DNA of 64,000 bases from Acephala macrosclerotiorum. Its lineage: Eukaryota; Ascomycota; Leotiomycetes; Helotiales; Mollisiaceae. Numbering within the stretch: the stretch's first letter is position 1; every line of letters begins with the position of its first letter. The DNA lies in assembly GCA_014904845.1 (NCBI GenBank), contig MU119215.1, forward strand, positions 186,001 to 250,000, read 5' to 3'. The translations under genes were made by a program, and so were the position numbers. Below the pieces are notes generated by a model. That model was given only the letters and a program-made list of their open reading frames with translations, was not told where the DNA came from and searched no databases. This document shows, piece after piece, positions 22,746 through 34,698 of the stretch.

Positions 22746-23969
22746 AGGAGCAGGGTAATGTTTGTGTAAGGGAATGATTTGTATATTGCTGAGGACCCGA
22801 GAGGTCAGCAGAAAGAAACTTTCATACTGGGTTGATATCGCATTGCATTGATTGGCAGGGGGTTAGGATGGTAGCCGGATACTTGACGAATCGCACTTGC
22901 AGCTAAGAATTATGAAAATACGAACAGAACATTTGCACATAACGATGTCCATTTCTTACGTAGTGAATCATGCTTCCTTTTATCGCTATTTGGCAGCGTT
23001 GACAGGGTGAAGGAAACTCTTCGCCAGTCGTTCTGCCGAACCCCCATTTCTCAGCCTTATGATTGCTTATTTATTTAAAGGTCCTCATCTTCCACCCAAT
23101 CACCCAAACGGACTTGGTCCTCGACACGAGATTCCCTTTACAGCAAATCCAGCACGTGTCTGTCCCGCGAACCTATTCCAGCGACGCCTCCTAGACGCCA
23201 CAATCTACTTTTCAGCTCCCTCATTGCCTCAAATCTAACAACCATAAAGAAAAATTATCGCAATATCCACGCGTTTCAAATCCCGATGATCTAATCAAGT
23301 AAACCTTTGTATTACCTAGCGTAATATATTATAATTTAATTATGAAAAATATATTATTAATTGTAATTATCCAAAGTTTTTATAATTTAAAAAATTTTTA
23401 AAAAAAAAGTTATTTAAATTATATAATTAATTATAATTTTAATCAATTAACGTAATTATTTTCGGTCAAACTAGTATTACCTAAGATACTAAGACTCGAG
23501 TTAATTCGTGATATTTTGCGCTTGAACGCCTCGATTTTCCCTTTTTAGCTCAAACGGTAAAAAAAAGTAATTTTGATAGATTGGTTTGGCGTAAAAAGGG
23601 AGCTGAACCCTTCTTTATATTTCTATCATCGTGGCGTTTTCTCAATTTCGATTGTTTTGCGCGACTTGAAGTTTTTCAAATTGAGATTGAGGGGTGTTCG
23701 TCATACAGAGGAAGTACTTGATCAAGATAGGAAAGGGAGGTCGCGAGTGACGATATCGGATTGCACAAATCAATATTACATTCTTCGGGCGGCGGCACAC
23801 AAGAAAGCCAACCCTTGATTCAGATCCAGATCAGATCTTGATTCAAATTCCAAAGGGGGAAGACCTAGAGAACAACGTATCCTCTGTTCTAGAATGTGTT
23901 CATTGTCGTTTGTTCAGTAAGTATGTCCTTTCGTCATATCTCCTATAAGGAGGCTGATGGACGATAGGA
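22746..23969. other. Intergenic region with AT-rich island
   Basis: The stretch 23319-23473 is almost pure A/T. It is bracketed by 10-bp direct copies of GTATTACCTA (23309-23318 and 23474-23483). The part after 23880 is probably the 5' leader of the next gene and may include an intron (GTAAGTATG to ATAG, about 23918-23967). Confidence 0.45.
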
Positions 23970-25382
23970 ATGGATCCAACGAAGTATAGAACGAGAATAA
24001 CGCCGTGGAAACCCAGGTCTACGACGACTGTTCCGAAGAAATGGATCCCAGTTGCGAGTTTCTTGACTGTTGCGTTTGTGGTTTGGTTGTTTAGGCCGTT
24101 GCTTCCTGTGCCGGTTGTTACGTGGAAGTATCCGCCGCAGGGTCAAGGGCAGGCTGGGGTTGGGGTTGAAGCTCAGGTTGCTGTTGGGGCTTCTGTTGGA
24201 ATTGGGGCAGTTGCAGGAGGAACGCAAGAGGTGGTTACACAGCTGGAAGGGAACAAGATACCTGCGGTACGGAATTCCAGTTCGAGGACGAGCGAGGTGG
24301 CACAACCAATGCAGGGAGCGGAAGGGGAGATGATTATGAGCGAAACGGAAAGGCAGAAGAATCTACGCGTGCAGGTCTTTGGACCGGGGACTCCTCAGCC
24401 GGTCGGATATCCATATACGAAGACGCTGGTGGTTCCGAAGACGAAAAATGAAGACACAAATTGGATCAAGGAGAACTTTGGTGGGAGCGAAACGATCAAT
24501 TCTGCGATTTATACGGTGGATGATCTGAGTTCGGAATTGCATCCGCCGAAGAATAAGGGCCATGAGGTTATGGTGTACCTTTCGTACATCATTGATCATT
24601 ACAACAATCTCTCGGATGTCAACATCTTCATGCATTCTCATCGATATGCGTGGCATAACAATGTGCTGCTCGACTTGGATGCGGTGCAGATGGTGTCGAG
24701 ACTGTCGGCGGAGAGAGTACAAAGAGAAGGATATATGAATATGCGGTGTTCTTGGCATCCTGGATGCCCGAGTTGGATCCACCCTGGAACCGTCGAGGAA
24801 GATATCAATAAGCAGGAGGAAACAATGCTCGCAAAATCATGGTCGGAACTCTTCCCTCTCGATCCTATCCCATACACGCTGGCGCAACCTTGTTGCGCGC
24901 AATTCGCCATATCCAGGGATCGAATCCGGAGTCTACCACTAGCGAGATATGTGTACTATCGAGATTGGCTGTTGAGAACGAGTTTGTCAGATTACATTAG
25001 TGGAAGGATATGGGAGTACGTATGGCAATTCGTATTCACGGGCCAGAATATTGTTTGTCCTATGGAGCATGTCTGCCTGTGTGATGGATTCGGTGTCTGT
25101 TTTGGAGGCGAAGAGGAGTTCAATCATTATGCTCAGAAGAATCAGGAGCGTGTGACGTTGCAAGAGGAGCTGGATCAGTGGAATAAGGACCATAGAGACT
25201 GGATGAAGAACAAAGACCTCGAACCCCCTGAGATAGGGAAAGATCTGGAGCTCAAGGGTCGCATTGATGCTCTGCAAGCCTGGTGCGATGCCGAGAAGCA
25301 GAAGGCCAAAGAACGTGGAGATGTGGCTATGCACCGGGCCAAAGAGGCGGGTAGGCCATGGAAGGATGGTGACGGGTTTTGA
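23970..25382 (+). CDS. DUF3431 type II membrane protein
   Basis: A single exon of 470 aa. The N-terminus is basic and cytosolic, followed by one transmembrane segment (WIPVASFLTVAFVVWLFRPL, residues 25-44), then a low-complexity Gly/Val/Ala stretch and a lumenal domain. The core carries DUF3431 family features: LVVPKTKNEDTNWI, YLSYIIDHYNNLSDVNIFMH, HSHRYAWHNN and MRCSWHPGCPSWIHP. A conserved Cys-rich end (QPCCAQFAISRDRI) and ICPMEHVCLCDGFG-like Cys pairs follow. The layout resembles Golgi glycosyltransferase-like proteins, and DUF3431 is reported in fungi without a firm biochemical role. I do not assign a reaction. The frame is uninterrupted and the start ATG directly follows a likely 5'-UTR intron acceptor. 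Confidence 0.85.
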   Translation: MDPTKYRTRITPWKPRSTTTVPKKWIPVASFLTVAFVVWLFRPLLPVPVVTWKYPPQGQGQAGVGVEAQVAVGASVGIGAVAGGTQEVVTQLEGNKIPAVRNSSSRTSEVAQPMQGAEGEMIMSETERQKNLRVQVFGPGTPQPVGYPYTKTLVVPKTKNEDTNWIKENFGGSETINSAIYTVDDLSSELHPPKNKGHEVMVYLSYIIDHYNNLSDVNIFMHSHRYAWHNNVLLDLDAVQMVSRLSAERVQREGYMNMRCSWHPGCPSWIHPGTVEEDINKQEETMLAKSWSELFPLDPIPYTLAQPCCAQFAISRDRIRSLPLARYVYYRDWLLRTSLSDYISGRIWEYVWQFVFTGQNIVCPMEHVCLCDGFGVCFGGEEEFNHYAQKNQERVTLQEELDQWNKDHRDWMKNKDLEPPEIGKDLELKGRIDALQAWCDAEKQKAKERGDVAMHRAKEAGRPWKDGDGF

Positions 25383-27499
25383 GTTGCTATAGATCAGAGA
25401 TCAGATGGAGGAGCGCTCGCTTAGACCCTAGGGGATATGGGTAAAGTTTATCTGAGCTCATTGACAGAGAAGACTTATCCGGAAAGGCTTACGCATCAAC
25501 AAACTACCGACATAGCGATCAACACATGGAGCACTTTGAGGGATTGTACATACGCTGGATGTCCAAGGTTCTGGGGATACGGCTAGCATTTGATAGCTGG
25601 AGTTTGGTTGAATTTGGAAGGAGCATGGTCAAGGAGCATCTAGAAGAGAGTTAGAAGGGCAACTATACTGGTTAATTTACCAAGGGAAGGCAGGCAGGTT
25701 GCAGATATCCAAATCAACAGCAATTTAAGCAGAAGAAGCTATGTATTTCACTTATCTTCCTCCCCGCGCTGGTCTCTCGATAGCCTCCAGGATAAGGACC
25801 GGCTCGGGACCCCATTCCGTAACCTTGGTATCATTCATCTCGATATGACGCTGTTAGATGACAGATGCTTTGAATTGATAGTTCCAGGAAGGCTGAGGAA
25901 AGCCACAACGTTCGCTGTCGCTCTCGTTTTGGATTTGGTTGGAGCTTGCGCTAAGTTCTTCCCTGGAAGATCAACAGTGCATCAGTGCTCTTCAGTTCGT
26001 CATCGTGCAGTCGAGCCTAGCCGACATTACTCACGTTGACCATCACAGCTAGGCTCTATTTGGATATTGCAGACCAAATGTGGATGAAATCATGAAGTTT
26101 CTGCACACTTGGTTGAAGATTGGCATGGAAGAAAAGTCTGTATGCTCTTAGTGCTCTCCACTTTCATCATGGGTTCCCCAGGAGGCTGTTCTTCTTGCCG
26201 ACGTTGGGACGAAGCCACAGGTTTTTAGCCGTCGGCTTGGACCCGAACTATGTTGTGCACTGTTGAGCTTCTCAGCAACGCATGCCATTATTTGGTCTGC
26301 TGTGCTCGAGGTCTTTGAGATGGTCTGAATGTCGCGGGGTACAGATTGATATATCTTCTCGTGGCTTGCATGCGATTGTTGACAAGAGAAAACAAGATGG
26401 AAGTGAAGTTCCACGAGGCTCGTCGCCTCATCAATCTATTGTACTTTGTTGACCAATAACCTTATTTCCTTATTTCCGGGAACGTGAGTCGTAACCCTGT
26501 ACCCTAATCTTTTGTAGCCGGATCTGAGTGACAATTTCATGAATCTGGGCTTCTCATCTTCTATATCTGGTGCATGAGGCGCTCGAGTCAAAGCATAATC
26601 GCGATTGATGAACCCATCGTCAAAACACGTTGATGGGGTCGAAGATCGGACTTCTTTTTTGTGAGATATCGTTTTCTTGGATCTATAAAAAGGGGCAAGG
26701 GGCCAAGCGAGGTCAGCGTGGCCTGTGATCTAGAAGGCGTGCAGGAAGATAACGTGGAATATTTCTTTTTTATATCGTGAAACGGTGTCGTCAACACCAA
26801 CGTCTGTCGTGGCCTGTATAATCCGTATATGTGGATTGATGAAAAGTGGGAGCAAGGCAAAAAAGAAAACAATGCTACAGGAGGAGGTCCGCGAGCGCGA
26901 CTGCCCTGCGTGGATTCTGTTCTTTTTTAACGTGGCAGGAACGTCTGTGTACCTTCCGTCGTGGACTTCACGATACCGAGAAAAAATATGACTCTAAACA
27001 ATATCCATTCCTCCCAGCATCGACCAACAGCGGGACTTCCAACAATTTGGACTCCACTGCCGTTTGACGGGTCTGGAGAGGTTTCTGGACATTCATTAGC
27101 CTCGATCGATGAGCTCTACACTCGACTAACACTTAGTCCTCTACAATAGTTCAGCCAAGCGCATAGCATATCAGCAACTCAACCGTCAACGGCCCACCCT
27201 CGCCTGTATCCTGCAGATGGCTACGGTCCACTTCCGGATGTCAAAGCAGAATGTCAAGTAAAGAGTCCAAGGAGACTAGGGCCCAGGGCTGGTCATTGGC
27301 ATGTCCTTGTCCTCTTCCACTTCTCTCGATTTGTATAAGACGTTCGCGGGTGTCCCTGCATCCTACATGCAAATCCAGACCACTGCATCATCAGAGGCGT
27401 CAATCCCGACTCCACCGCTGCCGAGGGCAGAAAGTATGTTAATGAACTAACATTTATTTATCAACCCAGTTCCCTCCAGCTCCCGCCCCCCAGGACGAA
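25383..27499. other. Intergenic region, 2.1 kb
   Basis: No gene is supported. A short minus-strand frame at about 25758-25840 reads plausibly (NDTKVTEWGPEPVLILEA) and could be the last exon of an unrecognised gene, but no matching upstream exon was found. The stretch 27000-27499 is probably promoter and leader of the RGS-LOV gene. Confidence 0.4.
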
Positions 27500-29991
27500 A
27501 TGAATCTAAATGCTCACAACCTACGGCGACTTTCTCCCATCAACGACGACCTCGAGTCGGAATACGGTGCAGAAGTGAGAGATATACCATTGTACCGGCC
27601 TTACGACTCTCAACCTTCGACGAAAAGAGGAGACAAGACATGGGATCACCTTCGCCGCACACCACATACGCACGAATTAGTGGCGTTGGTGAACGACCTA
27701 GAACCACCTCCACCACTTATGCACGTGCCATTACGTTCTAGGTGAGCTTAGTCAATAGTCTGAAAATGTGCACATGTTCACTTCAAATTCAAGCAGTCGA
27801 AGCAGAGCTACGGTACCTTTGGATCAGAAGGGGAGACCATACCTTGAAAGTCAAAATCCGGTGCAGCATCCTCCTTCTGCACAGCAACACCATCCAGAGG
27901 AGCAAGAGATGTCAACGTCCGTCAGACTGCTCGAGTTCGAGGAAAGGCCAGAGTCCAGTAGAGGGCGTCGCCGAGGAATGCCAATCTCAAATCCCATGCA
28001 GTCTCCGTCCACGGAAAGTCCCAGATCTACGTCCAGAGCTTCCGAGCGATCTTCGTATCAGACGAACGTCACCTCACTTCCAGCACTTCAATCGAAAGGC
28101 GCGGACGACAACGATCAGCTCGAACCCTTGGATGAGGAAGATCTGGATCCTGGATCCTTTGATTTGGTAGCACCAGCTGATCATGGACCGAAACAGTATT
28201 CCTTGGAGACCAGATCCGAGCAACTCTTCTTGACAGAACATTTGCGGGTCATTTTCAGCGACCCGTCCCTCTTGCTACGCTTTACTGCTTTCCTGAGCTT
28301 AAACAGAGCTTCTTCTATACCAATCCTGATCTACTACCTTGATGCCATCAAAGCTTTGAAAGCTATCAGCTACTCGAATGCCATTGCGGAGTCCTTGGGT
28401 CCAATAGAAGGATTTGATTTTACCAAAAGTACTGCTAACAAGACGATCAACGCGGATCTGGAAGAGAAATCGAAGGAAGCATTCGATGCTTTGGTCAGAG
28501 AGGATCTGCCTGCTTTCGTCACGCATACATACATCCAAACTGTCAGCTTGTCCATCCAGAGGAGAATTACCGGAACTTTGCCATCGAGTTTGAGAGAAGC
28601 TTCTGAAGGTCTCGCCGAAGTCTTCTGCTTGACTGATCCTTCCAGACCTGACAATCCCATTGTTTTTGCTTCTGAAGGTATGCTGTTTTTCTCATTCTCA
28701 AGGAAGCAGAGCTGACTCGAACCAGAATTTCACAGAACAACACAATATGGAATGAGCTATGTCCTTGGACGCAACTGCAGATTCCTTCAAGGTCCAAAGA
28801 CAAATCCATTCAGTGTGAGGAGGATTCGCGAGAAGATCGAAGCTGGCGTGGAGCATTGCGAAGTCTTTCTCAACTAGTAAGCCATATCCACTTTCGAAAA
28901 ATCCCTAGAGAAGACAGATAACGAGAAGTTTAATTCAGCTGACTCTTTGATAGTCGACGAGATGGATCTCCTTTCATGAACCTTTTGATGTGTGCGCCTC
29001 TATGCGACAGCCGAGGTACCATCAGATACTTCATCGGAGCTCAAGTCGATGTTTCTGGTTTGGTCAAAGAGTGCTCTGACATGGAATCATTGAAGCGTCT
29101 CGTTATCTTGTCAGGAGCAAACGAAGATGCACACACGGATGGCGGAATGACCTCCAAAGACGAATTCCAGGAGCTCAGCGAAATGTTCAACCTGCAAGAG
29201 TTGGATACCGTCAGGGGATGGGTAAGCGACCACGTTCCTGGAGGTTCTCCTCTTCCGTATTTGAAAATATGCTAATTTCAATCCGTTAGGGGGGACGAAT
29301 GCATAAAGAGAGCCAAGAAGTCGACGGAGATACCAGTCGCACTGGTGGAAACTGGTCGAAGCCTCGTGTGCTGATCACCTCAGGCAGTCCTGACGGAACA
29401 AAGGATCGCTACTCACACTCACCCTTGACACGAGGCGGCGGACGACTGAGTGGGATTTACGAGAATTACCTTTTGGTCCGCCCATACCCCAGTCTACGCA
29501 TTCTCTTCGCCAGCCCAAGTCTTCGCGTTCCGGGAATTCTACAGAGCCCATTCATGGCAAAGATTGGCGGAAGTAATCGTGTACGTGAGAAACTTACTCA
29601 AGCTCTGGCTGATGGTCGTGGTGTCACTGCTAAGGTCAAGTGGGTTTCGAAGAATGATCTAGAAGGAAGAGATCGTTGGATCCATTGCACACCGCTCATT
29701 GGCAGCAATGGTGCCATCGGGGTCTGGATGATTGTCATTGTCGACGACGAGGTATCCACAGCTCCTAGCAAGCGCTTCAAGATGGCGCCTCCTATTGATC
29801 CGAGGTTTGGACGAACGGTGCCTGTCCCACATAATGATGATGGCAGCTTGAGAGATTTTGCTGTCATGAACGGTGGCAGGAATCCCGAAAGAAGCGTCCG
29901 GAGCGTTAGGGGTGGACAAGGAAGTGTTCGCAGCTATGGTGGAAATGAGACGGAGAGAAGTTCGTCTCCTTACTCCTTGAGGATCGAGTAA
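27500..29991 (+). CDS. RGS-LOV blue-light photoreceptor (BcLOV4-like)
   Basis: Exons 27500-27741, 27794-28677, 28726-28876, 28954-29221 and 29290-29991 give 748 aa. After a disordered Ser/Pro/Arg-rich N-terminus comes an RGS-type helical domain at about 220-340 (LTEHLRVIFSDPSLLLRFTA, then IPILIYYLDAIKALKAI). A LOV domain follows, with the flavin-adduct motif GRNCRFLQ split-free in exon 3 and the photoactive Cys at residue 393. The LOV core continues with SPFMNLLMCAPL and YFIGAQVDVSGLV. After a linker a second PAS-like or DUF region follows (YENYLLVRPYPSLRILFASP). This RGS-then-LOV order matches the fungal family founded by Botrytis BcLOV4, in which blue light drives the protein to plasma-membrane lipids. 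By analogy it should couple blue light to membrane or G-protein signalling. Membrane recruitment and GAP activity here are inferred. Confidence 0.9.
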
Positions 29992-30975
29992 GGTATTTTG
30001 TCCGATGATAACTGGGTGGGTATGTGCTCTCTTGCCGGTGGGTGGTTGGCTCTTTGTTTTTGCATTAGCGCGTTTTGGCGGCAGGTTTTCTAGCATCTAC
30101 GGTGATAGGATGGGAGGAGATATCCGGGTGGCTATTTGCTTTTGGGCGTAATGACTGTATATATTATCATACGCATGTGCGAGCGTGGGATGGCGAAAAG
30201 AGCTAAATTCACAGGACAATACGGATAGTATTCTTTCATAGATATACCGAGCCATCTTCGCGCCGGCTTTTCAATACAAGGTTATTAGATTTCAGTGCTT
30301 TAAGTTTCATCTCATCTCAGCGAGAAGGTCATTGCAGTTAACGAGGTTCTTCTCGATGCTTATAAAAGAATGGATGTCTAGTACCTGAATGTCCCATACA
30401 TCGTGGAAGATTATAACCCCTTAATTGTCCCTCATCATCAGAGTCTTCAAGCACCAAAATTCCGTAGCTACTTCTAAGCACACCTCTCCTCTAAATGTCC
30501 CTATTAACTTGCAATTTTGTTCAAAGCATCGCAATCAAAGCAGGGACATATCGTTGAAGAATATATATATATATATTTTTGGCTACTTATAAGGGGTATG
30601 TAAAGCCATCGAATAAAATCGTATGGCTCGACCAAGAAAAGTATCCAGACCTCTAGATCGTGGGGTAATGGGTTCTATATACAATGGAATATTCCCTCTT
30701 TCTATTGCTTCTCTCTTCTTCTCATCTCATCTCGTCTCGCTTTGAGTATGCCGTGAATAATGCTCTCTAGTCGATGAACAATGATGCTCGCATGCAAATG
30801 GGGTACTTTGAGTATGCCGTGAATAATGCTCTCTAGTCGATGAACAATGATGCTCGCATGCAAATGGGGTACTTTGAAAATGCTCCCAATCCAAATATGC
30901 TCCCAAAATGATCTAGGTAGAAAAGGTATATGGTAGAAAGTGGAGAAGGAGAAGGAGGGGGTGGTAAGGTGGGAG
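29992..30975. other. Intergenic spacer between converging genes
   Basis: Contains a short (TA)n run near 30565 and two perfect 66-bp tandem copies at 30741-30872, which are listed separately. No gene is supported. Confidence 0.5.
30741..30872. repeat. Perfect 66-bp tandem duplication
   Basis: Two identical 66-bp units start at 30741 (TTTGAGTATGCCGTG) and 30807; only the first 5-6 bp begin a third at 30873. The absence of any difference between copies implies a recent event. It lies about 100 bp past the stop of the minus-strand P450, probably in its 3' untranslated region. Confidence 0.9.
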
Positions 30976-32801
30976 TTAGTCGGAGCATTCACTCTCACTC
31001 TCCCCAACCAAACCCCCAAAATCAACAACCCCCTTCCCCTCTCCAAAACTCCACCTCACGTCCTCCCAACCTTGTCTCCGCCTGATCTTTACCTCGACGT
31101 CCGCGACTGGTTTCCTGACTGCTGTTCCCAGTTTCTGAAACGCCCTTTCTGGCACTTTATCAAGTCCAACTTCAGCATCTGAACCTTGACAAACGTCGTA
31201 ACCAACCACGGTGGCCGCGACGAAAGCTAAAATCTCCATCATAGCAAAATGCCTTCCCGGACAAAGATGCTTGCCTCCTCCGAATGGAAAGTAGCCCGCC
31301 GCTCGAGCTCTCCTCTTCTCTTTCGGTAATCCTGCTTTCGTGCTCGGTAAAAACCTTTCGGCGACGAATTCATTTGCATCCTCGCCCCAGATTTTCGGGC
31401 TCGTGTGTGTGATTCCGCTCGGTAACTGGATCACGGAAGGAGATTTGAGCTGAAAGGTTTGAGAGGAAGAACAGGAGGTGAGGGTCGTAGGTTGGATGAC
31501 AGCTCGAACGGAGGTAGCGGCGTCGACTAGGCGGAGGGTTTCGTGGAAGGTGGATAGGAGGAGCGGACATTGGGTTTGGAAGTTTGTTATGTCCATTATT
31601 GCTTCTTCGACGCCGTCAGCTCCGATCCCTCGTGAGACGATGGATTCAACCTCGGTTCGGATAGAAGCGAGCAGAGATGGGGAGGAGAGGATGTAGGATA
31701 GTTGCCAGAATGACGTGGGAATTGAGTTCGTGGTGACGAGGAAAAGGGTACTGATTTCGAAATTTGCGATGTCGTTGCTGCTGAAGCCCCATTTTTGACA
31801 GCACTCGAGTCGTGAGCGAATTAGTTTGCTGGCGCTGAGGTGGTGGTTCTCGGCGTAGTATTTTGTGAATGCGTGTTTAATGTCCAGGCGGCCCTTGTAT
31901 GCCTTTGGACAAATGAATGTTGGTAGTAAGTTGAGCATGAGCATAGTCATGTTCTCTTCGAAGTCCCTGAGTCGTGTTAATTGTTGGTCTGTGTGGGATT
32001 AAGCTTATTCTTACCATAGACCGTCTATGAGGCTGCTGTCATCGTTCAAGGGACTCTTGGGTCCGTAGAGAGCGTCTGCCGTGGCAAGGGTCAGGACGTC
32101 TCGAATCCATCTGTAAAGACCGAATGTCTCTCCGTCTCCATCTATTACATTAAGAAATCCTGCTACTTTGTCCAGGACCCCCTTGTTTAACTCCGACAAA
32201 CCAGTGCCAGGAGAAAGGCATTCCACCATAATCTTGTGATTTTCGTTCAAAAAGCAATCACCCTCGTTGCCATTCAGGAACTTGCCATTCGGGTCATATC
32301 CTGGCGCAGTCTCTCCTCTTATGATCTTCATGCCTTGCTCGCCAATGTCAAATGCCCGCTGTGAAGACTCCACCACGAATTGGCCAAAGTCGAACGCCTT
32401 GCTGTTTTTGTACGCTGATTGTATGAAGAAAGGATCGCAGATGACGTATATCCGATTCGAGAATACTCTGAGGGTGAACGCCGAACACGATGGTACTTTG
32501 GAACTGTACTTGATCAGCAACGCGACTCCATGCGACTCTCGTCCAAGACGGCTCCAACTTACCTCAACATCTGCATGTACCCCACCTGCCACTTCAGCAT
32601 TCCCAGCAGATGACCACAGAACGGTATCCCCGATTTCACCAGTGGCGGTTCCTTCTCGTCCAACTCGTCAATTCTGCTAAGCGCAACCATTATACCTAAT
32701 GCCAACACAACCGCAACGAACGTCGGTACAACCACTGCCCCTCCAGGACTCGACAGCATTGCAGCGGCCAGAAAGCCAGCGCCCGCATCCTTTGTCGACA
32801 T
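30976..32801 (-). CDS. Cytochrome P450 monooxygenase (CYP7/CYP8-like group)
   Basis: Minus-strand exons 32801-32563, 32503-32015 and 31966-30976 give 572 aa. An N-terminal membrane anchor (VVVPTFVAVVLALGIMVALS) is followed by the PPLVKSGIPFCGHLLG entry motif. The I-helix region FLVTTNSIPTSFWQLSY lacks the usual acidic-Thr pair, as in CYP7/CYP8A-type enzymes. HETLRL carries the ExxR pair, and FPFGGGKHLCPGRHFA is the heme-binding loop with the ligand Cys near residue 474. It appears intact, unlike the AKR, ADH and OMT genes further along. Enzymes of this group in fungi act on sterol-like or secondary-metabolite substrates; the substrate here is unknown. The atypical I helix leaves open that it is an isomerase-like rather than an oxygen-inserting enzyme. 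Confidence 0.9.
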
Positions 32802-34580
32802 TGCGTCCTCCGTAACCCCTCAGGCCCCCAATTTTATGTATCACCTCGAACGAGGTCGCAAAGCTCCCGAAGCGCTAAACTCGCACGTCATGGGAAGATG
32901 CACAGGAGCAGAAATATTAAAAGAGAGATATTATCGTAACAGAGAAAACATGAAATACAATTGAACAGTGGTCCTGACTTCAGGATCTCGAAATGAAAGA
33001 GGACTTGCCAGGTTTCTATCCGTTTGATGTCCAGGCTATTGGAGCAGTTCCTGTCCAAGCGTGGCATGGTTCCCGGAGGTCTGCAATTCCATATGGATGG
33101 GTGTGTTAGGATTGTTCTAGTGTAGATTAGGCCATTGGAGCAATCAGCTGGCGGATCTGCGCGTGGCACGCGCCTTTGCCGTGGTTTTGGTAGGGAGTGG
33201 CTTCTTTGCAGAGGGTGCAAGAGAATGGTTTCATACCCCGTGAGACCAGACAGAGACGCCAAGCCACGGTAACTCCTCTTGCCGGTGACATCCGACTCTC
33301 TAGTGTGAGCACCACTGACAGAAAGAGAGTGCGGATTGCGAATGATTTGGTGTAACCCGACTATTTATGGGTGGGAAACGCATGAGGGTGGTAATTGAGG
33401 AGACGAAGATCTCCACGATGACATCGGGAGTGAGTGAGATGTGAACTTACAAATTAAAGAGGTGGCAGGTGCACGCGATTAAGCTCGGCTAAGGAGGCCA
33501 CAAGCCACAGGAGGAGACCGGAACTTCGTCGGCCCGGATCTTGTTTTTCTTCCCTCTCACCATGAATGTTTATGTTTCGTACTATCATAGTTCATAGTAC
33601 AGATGATGCTACGCCCACCAACTCCCAGACATCCGCATGTTCACAATAGAACAGATGATACTGCTCCCACCAACTTTCAGACATCTTCGTGTTTATGATG
33701 GTATAGATGATACTACTTGACATCAGTTTCCCAAGGGCGCGCGAGCGTTGTGTTTCTTGTACCCCAGATTCACGAGTCCACCTGTAGCAGGGCATTAGCA
33801 TGTTGCATGCTTGCGAAGGTTTGTTTTCAAGGTTGGAACGTTGGCGTTCCGATCAGCAACGCCTTCTTCGGGAAGATCTCGCCCATAAAAGAAAGGATTA
33901 TCAGCCCAGATTGCCGCAGGAGGTTGAGACGATCTTCGGGACTCTGACCTGCCGGGCTCAGCTCTGAGCTGGATCATGAGCTAGATCACCTCACATCTCT
34001 GACCTGCCATCTCCGTCTCTGGCCTGGACCGTCGATTATCTCAGAAAGCCAGATGGAGCTGGCCTGTCGCCTGCTCCTCAGATCTTGGCCATCCTCTCAC
34101 CCAGATGGGCGCGATCTCTCAGCAAGCCTCGACATGATTGAGTAGGAAAAGCCGAATCCTGAGCCACTATATCACGAATAAGCTTTTCGTTGATCACTTC
34201 ACCCGATGCAGCATTGCAGTGGTTCTGCTTGCGAAAGCGTCTCATATCTGAAGATTGTTCCAGTACGGCTCCATCCTCGGCATGTACTCAATCTTTACTA
34301 GAATGGCCATGGCTGGTTCGACGCGCCAAGATTCGAAGATCCCATTGATTGTTGAGACTCTAAGTGTGCGAATTGTACGTATACCTTTGCTCGGTGAGCT
34401 CACTGAAGTCATAAGAGCAACTTGTGCTTTCATTGTTACTCGATGTTTGGCAGTCCTTTTGTTCCTGATGGTTGAAGCAAAGTCGCTAGTCCAATCAAGC
34501 TCCGAGAGCCCCCACCTCTGTAAACCCCCGCAATAATCGTGCACTATAAATGGATTGCACAACTTTAGCCCTTGATTTTA
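32802..34580. other. Intergenic region between P450 and transposon
   Basis: No gene is supported. It holds the 52-bp imperfect tandem repeat at 33600-33718 and CT-rich sequence with repeated CTGACCTGCC-like words near 33945-34080. Confidence 0.5.
33600..33718. repeat. Imperfect 52-bp tandem repeat, about 2.3 copies
   Basis: Units start at 33600, 33652 and (partial) 33704 with CAGATGATGCTACGCCCACC-like sequence. The second copy differs from the first mostly by C-to-T changes, which fits RIP-type or cytosine-deamination decay. Confidence 0.75.
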
Positions 34581-34644
34581 AACCTTGATCTCTAATTGGC
34601 TAAAGACTGTGCATCCCACTAATACGATTTTAGCACTAATACGA
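34581..34644 (+). repeat. Left terminal inverted repeat of the pogo/Fot1-like element
   Basis: Starts AACCTTGA and contains two copies of ACTAATACGA. It pairs with 36850-36913. Confidence 0.85.
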
Positions 34645-34698
34645 TTTTCCTTATCACGAGAAAACGCGTTTTCTTCAAACTATTATTATATTTACAAT

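Noticed and set aside
25758..25840. Small minus-strand frame containing TEWGPEPVLILEA
   Set aside because: Plausible as a terminal exon, but no upstream exon, start or family could be found, so it is not listed as a gene.
27434..27470. Possible 37-bp intron with ACTAAC branch point before the RGS-LOV ATG
   Set aside because: Shorter than any other intron in the window and lies outside the coding region; cannot be supported.
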